This document shows, piece by piece, positions 44,098 to 54,780 of a stretch of DNA of 64,000 bases. The notes below the pieces were generated by a model. The model was not told where the DNA came from and ran no database searches. It was given only the letters and a program-made list of their open reading frames with translations. The stretch covers positions 1,612,001 through 1,676,000 of the forward strand of contig JADWQD010000003.1 of NCBI GenBank assembly GCA_016110215.1, read 5' to 3'. The stretch is from Capronia americana. Lineage: Eukaryota; Ascomycota; Eurotiomycetes; Chaetothyriales; Herpotrichiellaceae. A program made the position numbers and the translations under genes. Position 1 is the stretch's first letter. Each line of letters begins with the position of its first letter.

Positions 44098-45222
44098 TCA
44101 CGCAGCGGCAGCGTCGACAGCAGGCGGTGGTCTGTACTCCTCCGCCCGCTTATAGGACTGAATAAACTGCTCGTGCAAGAAGTCTTTCACCAAGACCGGA
44201 CCATACGGCGCCTCTGGTATGGCGGGGCCGTACTTCCTCATGGCAGCCTGGTGCGGCCGCTGCTCGAGCCCGGGAATCGTGCTCAACACATGGCTGGCAT
44301 TCCCGTTGTAAAAGAACGGGATGGAGTACCGGTGGGTAGGCGAGAAATTCAGCACCCGATGCGTGTTGGACGTGTAGTGGTGGTTCGTCCACCGGGCCAT
44401 GAGATTGCCCAGGTTGACCACATACGCGCCGGGGATGGGCGCCACGTCGAGGTACTCGCCCGTGGTCTCGTCCTGGACCTGCAGCCCGCCGACCTGGTCC
44501 TGCAGCAGGAGCGTGATGCAGCCGAAGTCGCGGTGCGCGCCGCAGCCGCGCTCCTTGTCCGACGTCGTCGGCGTGGGAGGGTAGTGTACCAGGCGCAGTG
44601 TCGCCGCGGGGCTGGACTCGGTGAACCGGTCAAAGTAGTCTTCGGGCAGGGCGAGGGCGGCGGCGAGGGCGCGCATCACGGCCCGCGCCAAATCCGTCAC
44701 CGCGGCGTAGTATTCCATGCACGTGTCGTGCCATTGCGCGCCCAGCACAGAGGGATATATGTTTGGACTGCACCCGTACTCGCCGTTCACGACACGCGGG
44801 TGGTCCGGCGGCAGGTCTTCGCCTAGATAGATGGCTTCTTTCGTGTCCGGAGCGGCACCGGGTTCGAGCATCTGGCCCCCGATCATCTCGTAGCCGCGCC
44901 CGCTTTTGCCTGGGACGAGTTTGGCCTTTAGCTTCTCCTCGAGTGGGAGGTCGAAGAGTTGTTTGGCGGCAGCGAACATCCTCTGCTGGAGTTCGGCCGC
45001 GACGCCATGGTTGGTGAGTTGGAAGAATCCTTTATCTCTGCATGCTGCCCCGAGTGCTTGCAGAAACTCGGTCTTTGATGCCTCGTCTTCACCCCTGAAA
45101 ACTGTTCGTCGCTGTGGTTAGACCATTTCAACACGAAAAAAGAAAAAGTCGACGTATCGGCCCTCCTTACCTGAGAAGTCGAGCACAGGGGGGAGTGTTG
45201 ATCGTGTGTCCATGGATCCCAT
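44098..45222 (-). CDS. 2OG-Fe(II) oxygenase, isopenicillin N synthase-like
   Basis: Two exons, 45222-45171 and 45101-44098; 351 residues. The start MGSMDTRSTLPPVLDFS is followed by the DIOX_N segment FLQALGAACRDKGFFQLTNHGV. The double-stranded beta-helix core keeps the iron ligands His207-x-Asp209 (GAHRDFGCITLLLQD) and His265 (NTHRVLNF), and the 2OG-binding Arg275-x-Ser277 (HRYSIPFF). This family includes gibberellin, flavonoid and penicillin enzymes and also thymine-7-hydroxylase, the fungal enzyme that oxidises thymine. With a nucleobase-type permease as its divergent neighbour, a thymine- or pyrimidine-oxidising role is plausible but not shown. A second in-frame ATG nine bases on (45213) could also be used. 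Confidence 0.88.
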
Positions 45223-45524
45223 CTCACGAGCTCGACAAAGTCGATAATATTCGCGCAAGAGCGTAGAATAATTACTCCAGGCTCGATGGAATTGATGCGC
45301 AACACCGTGACAGGTTGTATTTCTAGCCTCCCAGTCGCTCCTTTGTGATCCCGGTGCACCCTGTGTCAGGGTGACAGCCGCTACAGATAAAGCAACTCAG
45401 CACGACTGTATCTGTCAATTACGAACCTGTTCACTGCTGGCCGGAGTTTCTAGGCGGCTCGGCGCCCTGTCGTCTGGTCGCAATTCGATGGTGGGCGGAT
45501 CTACTATCTAGGCCTTGCTGGAAT

Positions 45525-45532
45525 TCGGCCGA
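45525..45532. promoter_or_regulatory. TCGGCCGA palindrome, copy 4
   Basis: In the context ATTCGGCCGATATCC; it shares CGGCCGATAT with the copy at 35348. Confidence 0.6.
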
Positions 45533-45783
45533 TATCCGTGGCATGCGCTGCACTCGAAGGCGCTCAGTCCATAAGCCGCGCGCCGTTGATGCACATTGCT
45601 AAACGTGGAAATCTTCTGGGGATGCTTGGTCGAGAGGGGCCTGTGGGAGGAAGATAAGTGGTGGACAACTCCGGGTCCCCATGTGATTATCAGGTACAGT
45701 ATGTAATACAGAGCATATCACTGGCCCGCATCGCTTGCGACCGACAAGGCTGAACTTGATGCGCACCGAGTACAGAGATAAGG

Positions 45784-45795
45784 CCTCGGCCGAGG
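45784..45795. promoter_or_regulatory. CCTCGGCCGAGG palindrome, copy 5 of TCGGCCGA
   Basis: 12-bp perfect palindrome flanked on both sides by GATA motifs (45776 and, reversed, 45797), about 300 bp before the permease ATG. Confidence 0.65.
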
Positions 45796-46014
45796 GTTAT
45801 CAAAAACCTTTCGACCGTTAGATAACGGGGCAAACTCACTGATCCTGGATCATCCTCAGTGCCCTGTGTTGCTCATACCATACGCCGGGATGATAAGACC
45901 CTATTCGCCCTGTTTATCCCCGCCATGCTCTCATTTGTGGAACTGCCAGACCATCGAGTCTGGCCAATGCGATAAGGGCTCGCCAACAGTATTCAAGGCG
46001 GCTTGTCAAGCATG

Positions 46015-46021
46015 TATATAA
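46015..46021 (+). promoter_or_regulatory. TATA box of the permease gene
   Basis: TATATAA about 70 bp upstream of the permease ATG. Confidence 0.5.
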
Positions 46022-46089
46022 CACAGAAGTGTTGCCACAGCGAAGATCGCATGGTAAAGCAGTGACAGGCACGTTTCCCGCCACCCACA

Positions 46090-48116
46090 ATGGGCCTTTC
46101 CACGTTTCAGACGACGGTGCGACGCGACCTCGAGGAGTTTCGGCATGCTTTTACCAGCAAGGAAGCATTTGTCAAGTACATCGAGACCAAACCTGATGCC
46201 GCCAACAGTACGGGGGCGATCCGCAACCAGTGGACCAACGAAGACCTCGACATCAGCCCTCCGAGCCATCGCACCTGGGGCTGGTACGACTACGCGGCTT
46301 TCTGGTTCTCCTATGGCTTCTCCCCGGGCCTATGGTACCTTGGAGCCGCGCTGCTCGCCAATGGATTGACTCCAGGTCAAGCGTTGGGATGCCTCTTCCT
46401 CGGCTTCTTCTTCGGATCAGTCGGTATCGTCATGCACTCTCGCGCCGCGGCGACCTACCATTTCGGCTTCCCTGTCGAGAGCAGGCTCGTCTGGGGACTG
46501 TGGGGCTCGTACTTCCCCGTCGTGATTCGAGCCCTTTGCGCCCTGATCTGGGGAGGCGTGACCATTGCAACAGGCGGATACTTCACTTCGGTCCTGCTGC
46601 GATGTGTTTTCGGCAACGGATACTGGAACATGCCAAATCATATTCCGGAGAGCTCGCACATCACGGTGCAACAGCTCATAGGTATGTCTCCTGAATGACT
46701 TCTGCAGGGGCGGGAGCACAGCACCTAACGAGGACCAATGTTGTCGGCTGCAGGGATCATCGTGTACTGGTTCATGACATGCTGGACATTGAGCGTGCCC
46801 ATTCCAAAACTCCGTCGAGCATACGAGATCCAGATGCTCGTGACGCCGCCCGTGATTATTGGTACGTTTTCCGTCATGCGCTAGCGTCGATGGTTTGGGT
46901 TGCTGATCGGTCGGACTGACTGCAGGACTCTTTGCCTATTGTATGGTGACCGGACGAGGACATGCACATCAGGCATTATACGACGTCGCGCCCAAGCATG
47001 GTGCGGCGCTGTCGTGGGCACTGGTAAGAAGGGCTTCGCGTCCTCCTCAGACACACAAGTTCCCCAACCCTGACTGTCACAGTTATCTGCGGTCAACTCG
47101 GGATTGGCCAAAACAACAACCCTCATGGTCAATCAGCCGGACATTGCACGCTATGCGCGAAACAAGGTGGCCCCTGTGTGGTCACAGCTCATCATGTTTC
47201 CTGCTGCCAGTACGGCCTGCGCAGCCATGGGTATCTACGCTACCCAAGCCATCTTCAATGCATGGGGAAACATCGACTGGAACCCGTAGGTGCCTCTTTC
47301 TGCTCGTAATGCACAAAACTGACCATGTCACGCAGGTGGGACCTGAATCATGATATGCTTGATCACGATTTCAGCCATGGTCGTCGAGCCGGGATCGCGA
47401 TCATCAACATCGTCTTCATCTACGGAAACACTTTAATCGAGCTTGGGGCTAATGTGATTCCGTTCGGCGCGGACTTCATGTCGTTGTTCCCTCGATGGCT
47501 CAACATCCGACGTGGCATGTGGATGTGCTATATCCTCGGAGTGTGCATCTGTCCGTGGCAGATCCTTGCCACGGCCACGGGCTTCCTGAAGTTCCTGAAC
47601 GGGTACAGTATCTTCTTGGGATCGTTCCTCGGAATGGCCCTGACGGATTACCTCGTCGTTCGCAAGGGCAATGTCTTTGTCAAGGACCTGTACCAGGTTG
47701 GTGGCAGATACTGGTACTTCCACGGCGTGTCTTGGAGGGCAGCTGTGACGTGGATCATCTCGATCAGCTTCATGGTACGTTCAGAGTCATCAATCGGCTC
47801 ACATGTCGGTTTGCGCATTGCATTGCAGTTGGTTAGCTAACCCGTGGGAAAAACACCACAGCTTCCTGGATTTGCCCAAACGTTTGGCGCCCCGATTGCC
47901 AGTGGTGGCGGCTGGACACATCTGTACGCCTTTAGCTGGTTCTATACCTGCACCGTCAGCAGCGTGGTATACTTCGCGCTGTCCTTCGTCGGCGATTACG
48001 CGCACGAGGAACGGGCCATGCCGTTTGAGAACCTAGCACGTCGTGATGTCGTCGAAGGCGTCGAGGCACAGAGCGACATCTCCGAAGTGCATGTGCCTAT
48101 TGACCAGAAGGTCTAA
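46090..48116 (+). CDS. NCS1-family nucleobase permease (Fur-type)
   Basis: Six exons: 46090-46681, 46754-46861, 46926-47023, 47083-47285, 47336-47774, 47862-48116; 564 residues. The cytosolic N-terminus ends NQWTNEDLDISPPSHRTWGWYD, the NCS1 entry motif (NxDLxPxxxxxRTWG). About 12 membrane spans follow. TM1 has AAFWFSYGFSPGLW; TM6-7 has NSGLAKTTTLMVNQPDIARYA, the family's NxPDxxRYA block; then comes FGADFMSLFPRWLNIRRG, and near the end of that exon FLGMALTDYLVVRKG (the TDY motif). Known role of Fur-type NCS1 proteins: proton symport of uracil, allantoin, uric acid, xanthine or related rings at the plasma membrane. The C-terminus is acidic (VEGVEAQSDISEVH). As the only importer in the cluster it probably brings in the substrate. 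Confidence 0.92.
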
Positions 48117-48695
48117 GGGCAACGTATTGATGAGATAAGTTGATGCGATGGTATCAACACTTGACACACTATTTGAGCAAAGCTTCTTCTCGGCACGAGA
48201 CCAACCTACGTTAATGAACGAGTTGAATCGGGTGCAGTATACCTGTGCTTACTCAAGAAATGAAGACCGAGCGCCAGAAGAGAAGAATGGATTGTTCGCA
48301 GTATTGGTTTCATAATATAGTTCGATTTTCAAGGCCTCAGTGGGGCTAATCTATCACTTCTATCTATCTCGTGCAGTGTCGTTAAGATCTCTAATCCCAG
48401 TACTGTGTCCCGTCGTCAGCCGGAGCACTTCCACGACCTGATGGATCCTTCCGCCGGCAAGCTCATTGCGTGTTCTATGATCCTGTTGGTCTCTCAAAGC
48501 CCTGGCTCATGTCGCATTCCCGTACCCCATCCCATCCCCAACCGTAACAGCCGTCTTCATGCCCATGGCAGAGTTCGTTGCTCGTAAAAACCCATCCGTG
48601 ATTCGTTGAAACCGTAACCGTGACCGTAACAATAGCAATGATCGTCGAATGTGGACCTTCTTTCACCAGGAAAGAAAGCATGCTCCACTCTTCCT
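48117..48695. other. Convergent intergenic gap
   Basis: 579 bp between the permease and the wall-protein gene, both ending here. It contains a CGTAACCGTGACCGTAAC run (48614-48631). No gene recognised. Confidence 0.5.
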
Positions 48696-49295
48696 TTAGA
48701 GCATGCAGAATCCCAGCGCGGCGACCATCAAGCTAATACCCGCTGATGCGAGCTTGTTCGAGGCAGCACCACCAGTGACTTGGGCGAAGGTGGGGATCGA
48801 GTTGCTCGACGACGCCGTGGTGGGAACCTCATTGTTCGAACTCTCAGACGCGACGACCGTGCTCGTAGCCAGCGTGGTGGGGTTCTCTGGGGGGACCGAC
48901 GCTGAGCTGGTAGTGTTGTAGTAGTAGCCCGAGTAGCTGGGCAGTGTGGCCGAAGGAGGCTGGCTGGTGATGACTGCTGGTTGGGTGGGCTGCGAAGTTT
49001 CCACGGGAGGCATGCCAGTGATGATGCCCAGCGAATTAGTCATGGAGGTGTATATCGTGAACGGATTCTCGTACGACGAGGTCGACGGAGGCAAGGTTTC
49101 CGTGGTGCTCACTTCCCATGAGGGCGAGGATGAGGAGTCGGTGGCGGGCAAGCTGGCTGTGGCGGGAGGAGCTTGGGGCTGTCCATCTGGATACTCTGAC
49201 ACGGCATCGAGAGTAGTGTCTTGTGCGTTGGCGAACTGGACGAGGATGCCCAGGGCGAGGGAGAGGGAGGGCAACGAAAATGGTGCGGTGTGCAT
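48696..49295 (-). CDS. Ser/Thr-rich GPI-anchored cell-surface protein
   Basis: Single exon, 199 residues. Signal peptide at the N-terminus (MHTAPFSLPSLSLALGILVQ, then FANA). The middle is almost entirely Ser, Thr, Pro, Ala and Val, suited to heavy O-glycosylation. The C-terminus is hydrophobic (LASAGISLMVAALGFCML) after a small-residue stretch (TGGAASNK) that can serve as a GPI attachment site. No catalytic domain is seen, so a structural wall or surface role is likely. Confidence 0.8.
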   Translation of the reverse strand: MHTAPFSLPSLSLALGILVQFANAQDTTLDAVSEYPDGQPQAPPATASLPATDSSSSPSWEVSTTETLPPSTSSYENPFTIYTSMTNSLGIITGMPPVETSQPTQPAVITSQPPSATLPSYSGYYYNTTSSASVPPENPTTLATSTVVASESSNNEVPTTASSSNSIPTFAQVTGGAASNKLASAGISLMVAALGFCML

Positions 49296-50000
49296 GGTGC
49301 TGATGGATACTTCAATAAATACTTTTCTGTGGCCTTCTTGGAACGAAAACTTGGATGGAATTGATGGAGACGATTTTCCAGGTTCGTCGATAGTGAGCGA
49401 GTATCGAGTGTAGAGTAAGGTTGTGTGTCTTGAGGATTTTGTGGTCTGAAGGATTTCGACAGGATTGCAGACCGTCTATGGTGTCTATATACCCCTTTCG
49501 CTGCAACCGGCTTGCCACCAACCCCCCTTCTAGCCTTCTATTTGTCCCCTTCCGTAGTGAGGCTAGGAAACAACAAAAATGCGGGGCTGCGCGCCGGTTG
49601 TTTAGGGGTAGCCGCCAATGACGTGCAGCAAAGCTTGGTCGGGGCTAGGCCGAAAAAGTGTGGCTGGCCAGTCGGAGGCTGGAGGGGCTGGCACGCTGGT
49701 CTGTGTGCCAAGACTCAAAATCGCATTGTGTTTCGAGTACGCGTCCCTCGTGGTGTGACCCCTGACGAACAGGCCAGCGCCAAACATTTGGATCCGTGCT
49801 TATCCAGAATATCTTCCCAGATTGGCTGGGTAACCATATGCATAGAAAACTGTTGCGCGAGGGCAACGCGTCACCAACCCCGAGCGGCCCCCTGTCTATC
49901 CATATTCTGACTACTCATACTGTGTTCGGAGTACGCTTGAACGCTCGGACCAAAAGTTGAAGAATCTAGCAAAAACGCGACAAATACGCGATCGGACGCC
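49296..50000. promoter_or_regulatory. Upstream region of the GPI-protein gene
   Basis: 705 bp; promoter of the wall-protein gene and 3' side of the E2 gene. No other gene recognised. Confidence 0.5.
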
Positions 50001-51013
50001 TCAGAGTCTTCGAATGCCCACACGTGGCTGTCCTTTTCTTTTTGTGCTCAGTGGTTTGCATACCGCAACTGGTCCCGATACAAGAGGTGGGTGGGGAGCA
50101 AGGACAGACTGCTTGTCTGTCGCCTCCATTCCGTATGTTTCGTCGTCTTCGGGCAGTGCCGCTGCTTCTGAAGATGTGGTCCGATCGAATGCGTCCGGAG
50201 GTGCCATCCTTGGGGACTTCCTCCTGGGCTCTGAATCGGTGTCAGACAAAACCCCAACATCACCATCTTCAGGGACCGGTAGTTCTGAGAGGGGTCGCTT
50301 TGCTCCGATACTAGTCTGTGAACTAGAACGAGGACAAGTGGACGATTCACCTGGTCGACTCGCATCGTTTTCTTTCATGTCATCTTCCTCGGGATTTGCC
50401 TGATTGACGATATGCTTTGATTTCGGTTTATGGTCGGCATCCTCACCACGTCGCTTCGCTTCCTGAACAGCTGCTAACATATGCTTGGGAATCGGCGCGT
50501 GTATCCTCGTCATCAGCTGCGCTTGTGTTGAAAACGCTTCGTAGTCTTCTTGTATCAACGCTCCAGCGGCTGCGTTCAACGCCGAATCGGGATTGGGTTG
50601 AATCAAGAGGCATGAAATGGTGACCAGGATGTCCTTCAGAGTCAACTTGGGATCCCAATCTCTCTTTAATGTTTCCAAACACACAGACCCAGTCTTCTCA
50701 TCGATGTTTGGATGGTATATGCGCGTCTTAAACGTGGCTTTGGGCGGGCTCTTGGGGTAGTCCATCGGAATTTTCAAGCTCAGACGCCACAGTCCTGATG
50801 CATACGGCGTGCCCTCTGCGCCGGTAACAAGGACGGAAAAATGCGTAAGGTCATCTGGAAGAGAGGAGCCATCTTCCACGTCTGCGAAAAGGTAGTTGGG
50901 AGGAAGGGCCGACTGAAGACTCGCATGGTCTTTCGCAAGCCGCCGCAGAGAAGCCTGTCACGGTTTCGATGAGAACAGTGGTTTATCCCTTACGGGGAGG
51001 TGTATCTTACCAT
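50001..51013 (-). CDS. Ubiquitin-conjugating enzyme E2, UBE2S-like
   Basis: Two exons. The first coding exon is just the ATG (51013-51011); the intron begins directly after it, and exon 2 runs 50954-50001; 318 residues. The UBC domain occupies residues 1-150: RRLAKDHASLQSALPPNYLF, the HPN motif at 82-84, and the catalytic Cys93 in TGSVCLETLKRDW. The block ISCLLIQPNPDSALNAAAGA followed by YEAFSTQAQLMTRIHA is close to human UBE2S, the APC/C partner that builds K11-linked ubiquitin chains. The C-terminal half is disordered and charged, ending in a basic tail (STKRKGQPRVGIRRL); UBE2S also ends in a basic C-terminus that binds the APC/C. Assignment beyond the E2 family is by motif memory. Confidence 0.85.
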
Positions 51014-52687
51014 AATTCAAAGTAGCTAGGCGATAGTGTTTACAGCTGTGGGAAATTTTCTATACATGTTGTACCTCCACTGTGTACGGTGTCGTGCAGA
51101 GCAACAACAGGCTTGAGCACGACGCGACGCGGTCTGGGCGGTCAACGAAGTGTCTGTTTCGCTGCGTGCCGCATGACGCTCCGTACTGCGTCATCGCTTT
51201 CAAGTGTTCCACCGCAGTACTCTACTCCCCATGCTCCCGTGACTCTTGAAACAACATGTGATGGAAGTGCCGCTGCCAGACTGGGGAGCTCGTATTCTTC
51301 AACATGCAAATAAATGACCTATTAGATATGTCCGGGATGATATGCAGTGACTGTGAAAACTGTTTGCTTCACCTTGCCCAGCTTGGATGCTGTACGAGTC
51401 CGACGTAGGGAGCTTAGCAGTCTCATTTGTGCGTGGGAAACATTTGGTCAACGATGGCTGCAATTACATCTGTTGCCGCAGCCACATTCGAATATTGCGA
51501 GATTCCCGAGTACGTGCGTTGCAGCTACGAGAATCTCAAGATTGCCTTTATACGAAGCATGGGAAATAGCAAATCTAGGTCTTCGGGGATCAGTGGCCAA
51601 TAACGCGTTCGCGTTCCTGAAGCCTTCCTCGCACCCTGATGGCAAGGCTATGTGGCATCGGTAATGTGTCGGCTGTGAGAGTGAGTTGAGAGTCAAGCCG
51701 AAACGAATTGAAGCGGTGGCCGCGCTCCGTTGTGGCACAGCGCTGCCTCACATGCAACACTTTACGATCCAACCAATCGAGTAGCAGTTAGCAGCACTAA
51801 GCGAATCGGAGGAGCCGTTTTATTGGAGCCAGGCCCAGACCGGCTTTTCTCTGCTTCAACCAGTTTTCCCGCACTTTCTTTTGTCTCGAGCTGACCTGCT
51901 GCCCGCCCTTTTGCTCACAAACGTTCGTCCCCGCCAAAAACGGTCCTTTTGTCTTCTCTTCCAACGTCAACCGACCACACTGCAGCAGTAATTCGCACAC
52001 TGGCCCATCATCAACCTTTCCCGCCTCGGCTCACATCCATCCTCCGGCTTTGGCGCTTCGGAGCTGCCTACGACTCTTCCTGTTTGGGTCCCTACCGCCG
52101 CCTGCGTCCCCTATTGTCGCCCAAAACGATCGTCCACAGTTAACTGGTCCATCGGCGACACCGCCTAAAACTATCGCCATTCCAGGCTTGCCAGCCTTGT
52201 TGAGCGTGCTCGTCCTTGCCTGTGCTACTGCCAAATGGTACACCTGCACGGTCTTATTGAATGGCTGCTTCCCGCCCCCGAGGCTCTTTCTTCCAGCTGA
52301 GGCTCCAAGCACTCTGAAGCAGCCTGGCAGGCTAGCTGTTCGACAAAAGACCTTCAGAAGTCCCATTAGGACATTGACGGCATTTGACTCTCCCTTCATT
52401 GGTATATACGTACATAATTTCCGCAAGCTTGCTTCTTCGTAACAGTTGTTGCTTCATCAGATTTTGCCCCCCCTCACCCGTCTCCAGTACCTGCATAGCA
52501 CGCTCACCCAGGACCCGAGCCAACTACTGCAGAGGCGACTGCCACCAATCCGGTCACCGCAGATCCTTTTTCGAGCTTGGACATTTCCGCCGCAGGTCTC
52601 CCGGTACTCCAACTGCAACCTCTGCGCTGGCGCCCCTCGTACTTTTGACACGACATCTTGCCACCCGGTTTCAACTCCGCCCGCACC
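51014..52687. promoter_or_regulatory. Divergent region: E2 gene and Zn2Cys6 gene, long leader
   Basis: 1.67 kb. The right half (about 51,800-52,687) is pyrimidine-rich on the plus strand, as in long 5' leaders of fungal regulators, and includes short upstream ATGs. No separate gene recognised. Confidence 0.5.
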
Positions 52688-54780
52688 ATGTGGCCACCGC
52701 AAGCGCATGCTGGTCCCTATCTTATCCCAATCCCCTCGCGACCAGCAGTCCCACAGTATGTGTCCGTGCCTGAGCCAGAGCTTGTCTTCACTGGGGCTGG
52801 CTTGATGCCTGGGAGAGAGTTTGAGAGACAGTCATCATCCAGTACGAGTAGCGCCTCCCTGGCCTTGGCACGCCGGAAGAGGGCTAGCAAACCAAAAGTA
52901 CGGACGGGATGCAAGACGTGCAAGGTGAGTTTAAGAAAGAAGTCGTTCCATGCCGCCCCCCACCCAATGGCCGCCTCGCATATCCCAAGTGCACGGTTCC
53001 ACGCTCGTTTGACGCCCGCCACGGCCTTGATCTTCTCGGTGGATTGCTGAGGCAACACCGGTCCCCTCTTTGTCCCGTGTCTCCCACCAGACTCGTCTCC
53101 CCCGCGCTCCTACTGGCCACATCGCACTCGATCGCTAACGATGAGAAGATACGTAGGATAAAATGCGATGAGACGAAACCAAGCTGTAAGTGTGCCGTCA
53201 CTTGGCCCCAGCCACCTCTCTCTCCATTGTCCGTATTAGTGCTCACTTGACCTCCAGGTAAGCGATGTACCTCCACCGGACGCAAGTGCGACGGGTACGA
53301 GTTCCCCAAAGACAGCTCTAGCAGCTCAGCATCAAGTGCTGTCTCGCCACCTCAGCGGCGTCCGAGAGTCTTCGAATACCTATTTGAACCCAATTCAATC
53401 ACCAAGCCGTTTCAAGGCACCACCCAAGAACGCCGTATCTTCCACCGGTTTCAATATTGCACGGTGCCCGCCTTCGCTGGAGGGTCCGAGACGGGGTTCT
53501 GGACGAAGCTCGTACTCAAAGTGGGTCACGAGGAACCGGTGGTCCGGAACGCAATCATTGCATTGGGGACCTTGCACGAGGACTACCAGGACCGCTGTGG
53601 CAAATACAGCCCTCAGTTGATTGACGATCAAAGCTACCAACACGCCTTGAAGCTCTATGGTGGCGCCCTGCGTGAGTTGAACCAGAGACTCAACGAGCCC
53701 ACCAAATCCAACGCCAAGCTTGCCATCATTGCAAGTATATTATTTGCCTGCTTCGAAGTCCTCCGCCGCAATAACATGGCCGCCGTCATCCACTATCAGC
53801 AAGGCATGAGAGAGTTGATCAGACAGATGAACATCCCTCAGAGCACTGACAACTCACTCGCACCCTATTCTCCCGGCTCAAAAGCGAGGTTCCGCGAGAT
53901 GCCCCAGGACGAAGTGGATGAGCTCCTCCGGGTCTTCGCTCGATACGACATTCAAGCATGCACATTCTCGAAAGACATTGCAGAGCCTTTATCCACCGAT
54001 GTTAGCCAAGTCCCCCGAATATTGCCTACCAACCTCACCTTGAGCCAAGTCCGGTACCATCTCGACAATCTTCTTGTTTCTGTCTACCAGCTGGTCAAAT
54101 CGGATGCACGGATGTATCGATATTGGAAACGCGATGCTGTGCCCCTGGATTGGCAGACTCGACGTCAAGAGGCGCTTGAAATATTTGACGCCTGGATGGC
54201 CGCGCTGGAAAACTTTTTCTCGGCCCAGGGTCCGAGATTAAGCAGTACCGACATCAAAAGTCTGTTGGGGCTTCGGCTTCAGATCAAGACGGCTGTTATT
54301 ATGCTCCAGGTGTGCATAGACAGCGGACCGGAGAGCACGTTTGATGCTTTTGAAGATGACTTTGAGGACATGGTCGTCAAGGTTGAACAAATGACCACGG
54401 CCCTTGCCATGCCTGAACAAAGGCCTCTGGAGGACGAAGCCACACCCTTCACCATGGAGCTTGGTATTGTACACCCGCTCTTCTTTGTCGCCTGCAAATG
54501 TCGTGACTGGAGTCTCAGGCGGCGCGCCGTCGCTCAACTGAAACGAGCTGGCAAGGAAGGCGTGTGGGAGGGACCCATTGTGGCCGTTCTGGCCCAAAGA
54601 ATCATGGAGCTCGAAGAAGAAGGCCTGGAAAACGGACAATTTGTCCCCGAGAAGAACCGGTTCCACGAGATCAAAAAGAATGTGGACTACGACGGTCGGC
54701 AAATCCTCTTCGAAGCCACAAAGGCACTGGATCCCGCATGGAAGACATTTTCGGTGCACAGAGAGGCCGTTGTATTTTGA
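52688..54780 (+). CDS. Zn(II)2Cys6 transcription factor
   Basis: Three exons: 52688-52924, 53149-53185, 53258-54780; 598 residues. Joining the exons gives KVRTGCKTCKIRRIKCDETK, PSCKRCTSTGRKCDGYEF, a complete zinc cluster that starts at residue ~74 behind a Pro/Ser-rich N-terminus. The 37-nt middle exon encodes the centre of the zinc cluster. The body (ERRIFHRFQYCTVPAFAGG, AIIALGTLHEDYQ, ASILFACFEVLRRN, HYQQGMRELIRQM) is the layout of the large fungal group with a DUF3468-like regulatory domain. No pathway gene lies next to it, so targets are unknown. A long leader precedes it. Confidence 0.9.

Larger units (their letters stand above)
45223..46089. promoter_or_regulatory. Divergent promoter 3 of the dioxygenase cluster
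   Basis: 867 bp between the IPNS-like gene and the permease. It contains two TCGGCCGA palindromes and eight HGATAA motifs: plus strand 45385, 45652, 45776, 45821, 45891, 45970; minus strand 45687-45692, 45797-45802. The latter half is the densest. A TATATAA box lies at 46015-46021. Confidence 0.75.

Noticed and set aside
35080..46089. UaY-type sites TCGG-N6-CCGA in the cluster promoters
   Set aside because: I looked for this spacing and found none; only the zero-spaced CGG-CCG form recurs, so direct UaY control is not supported.
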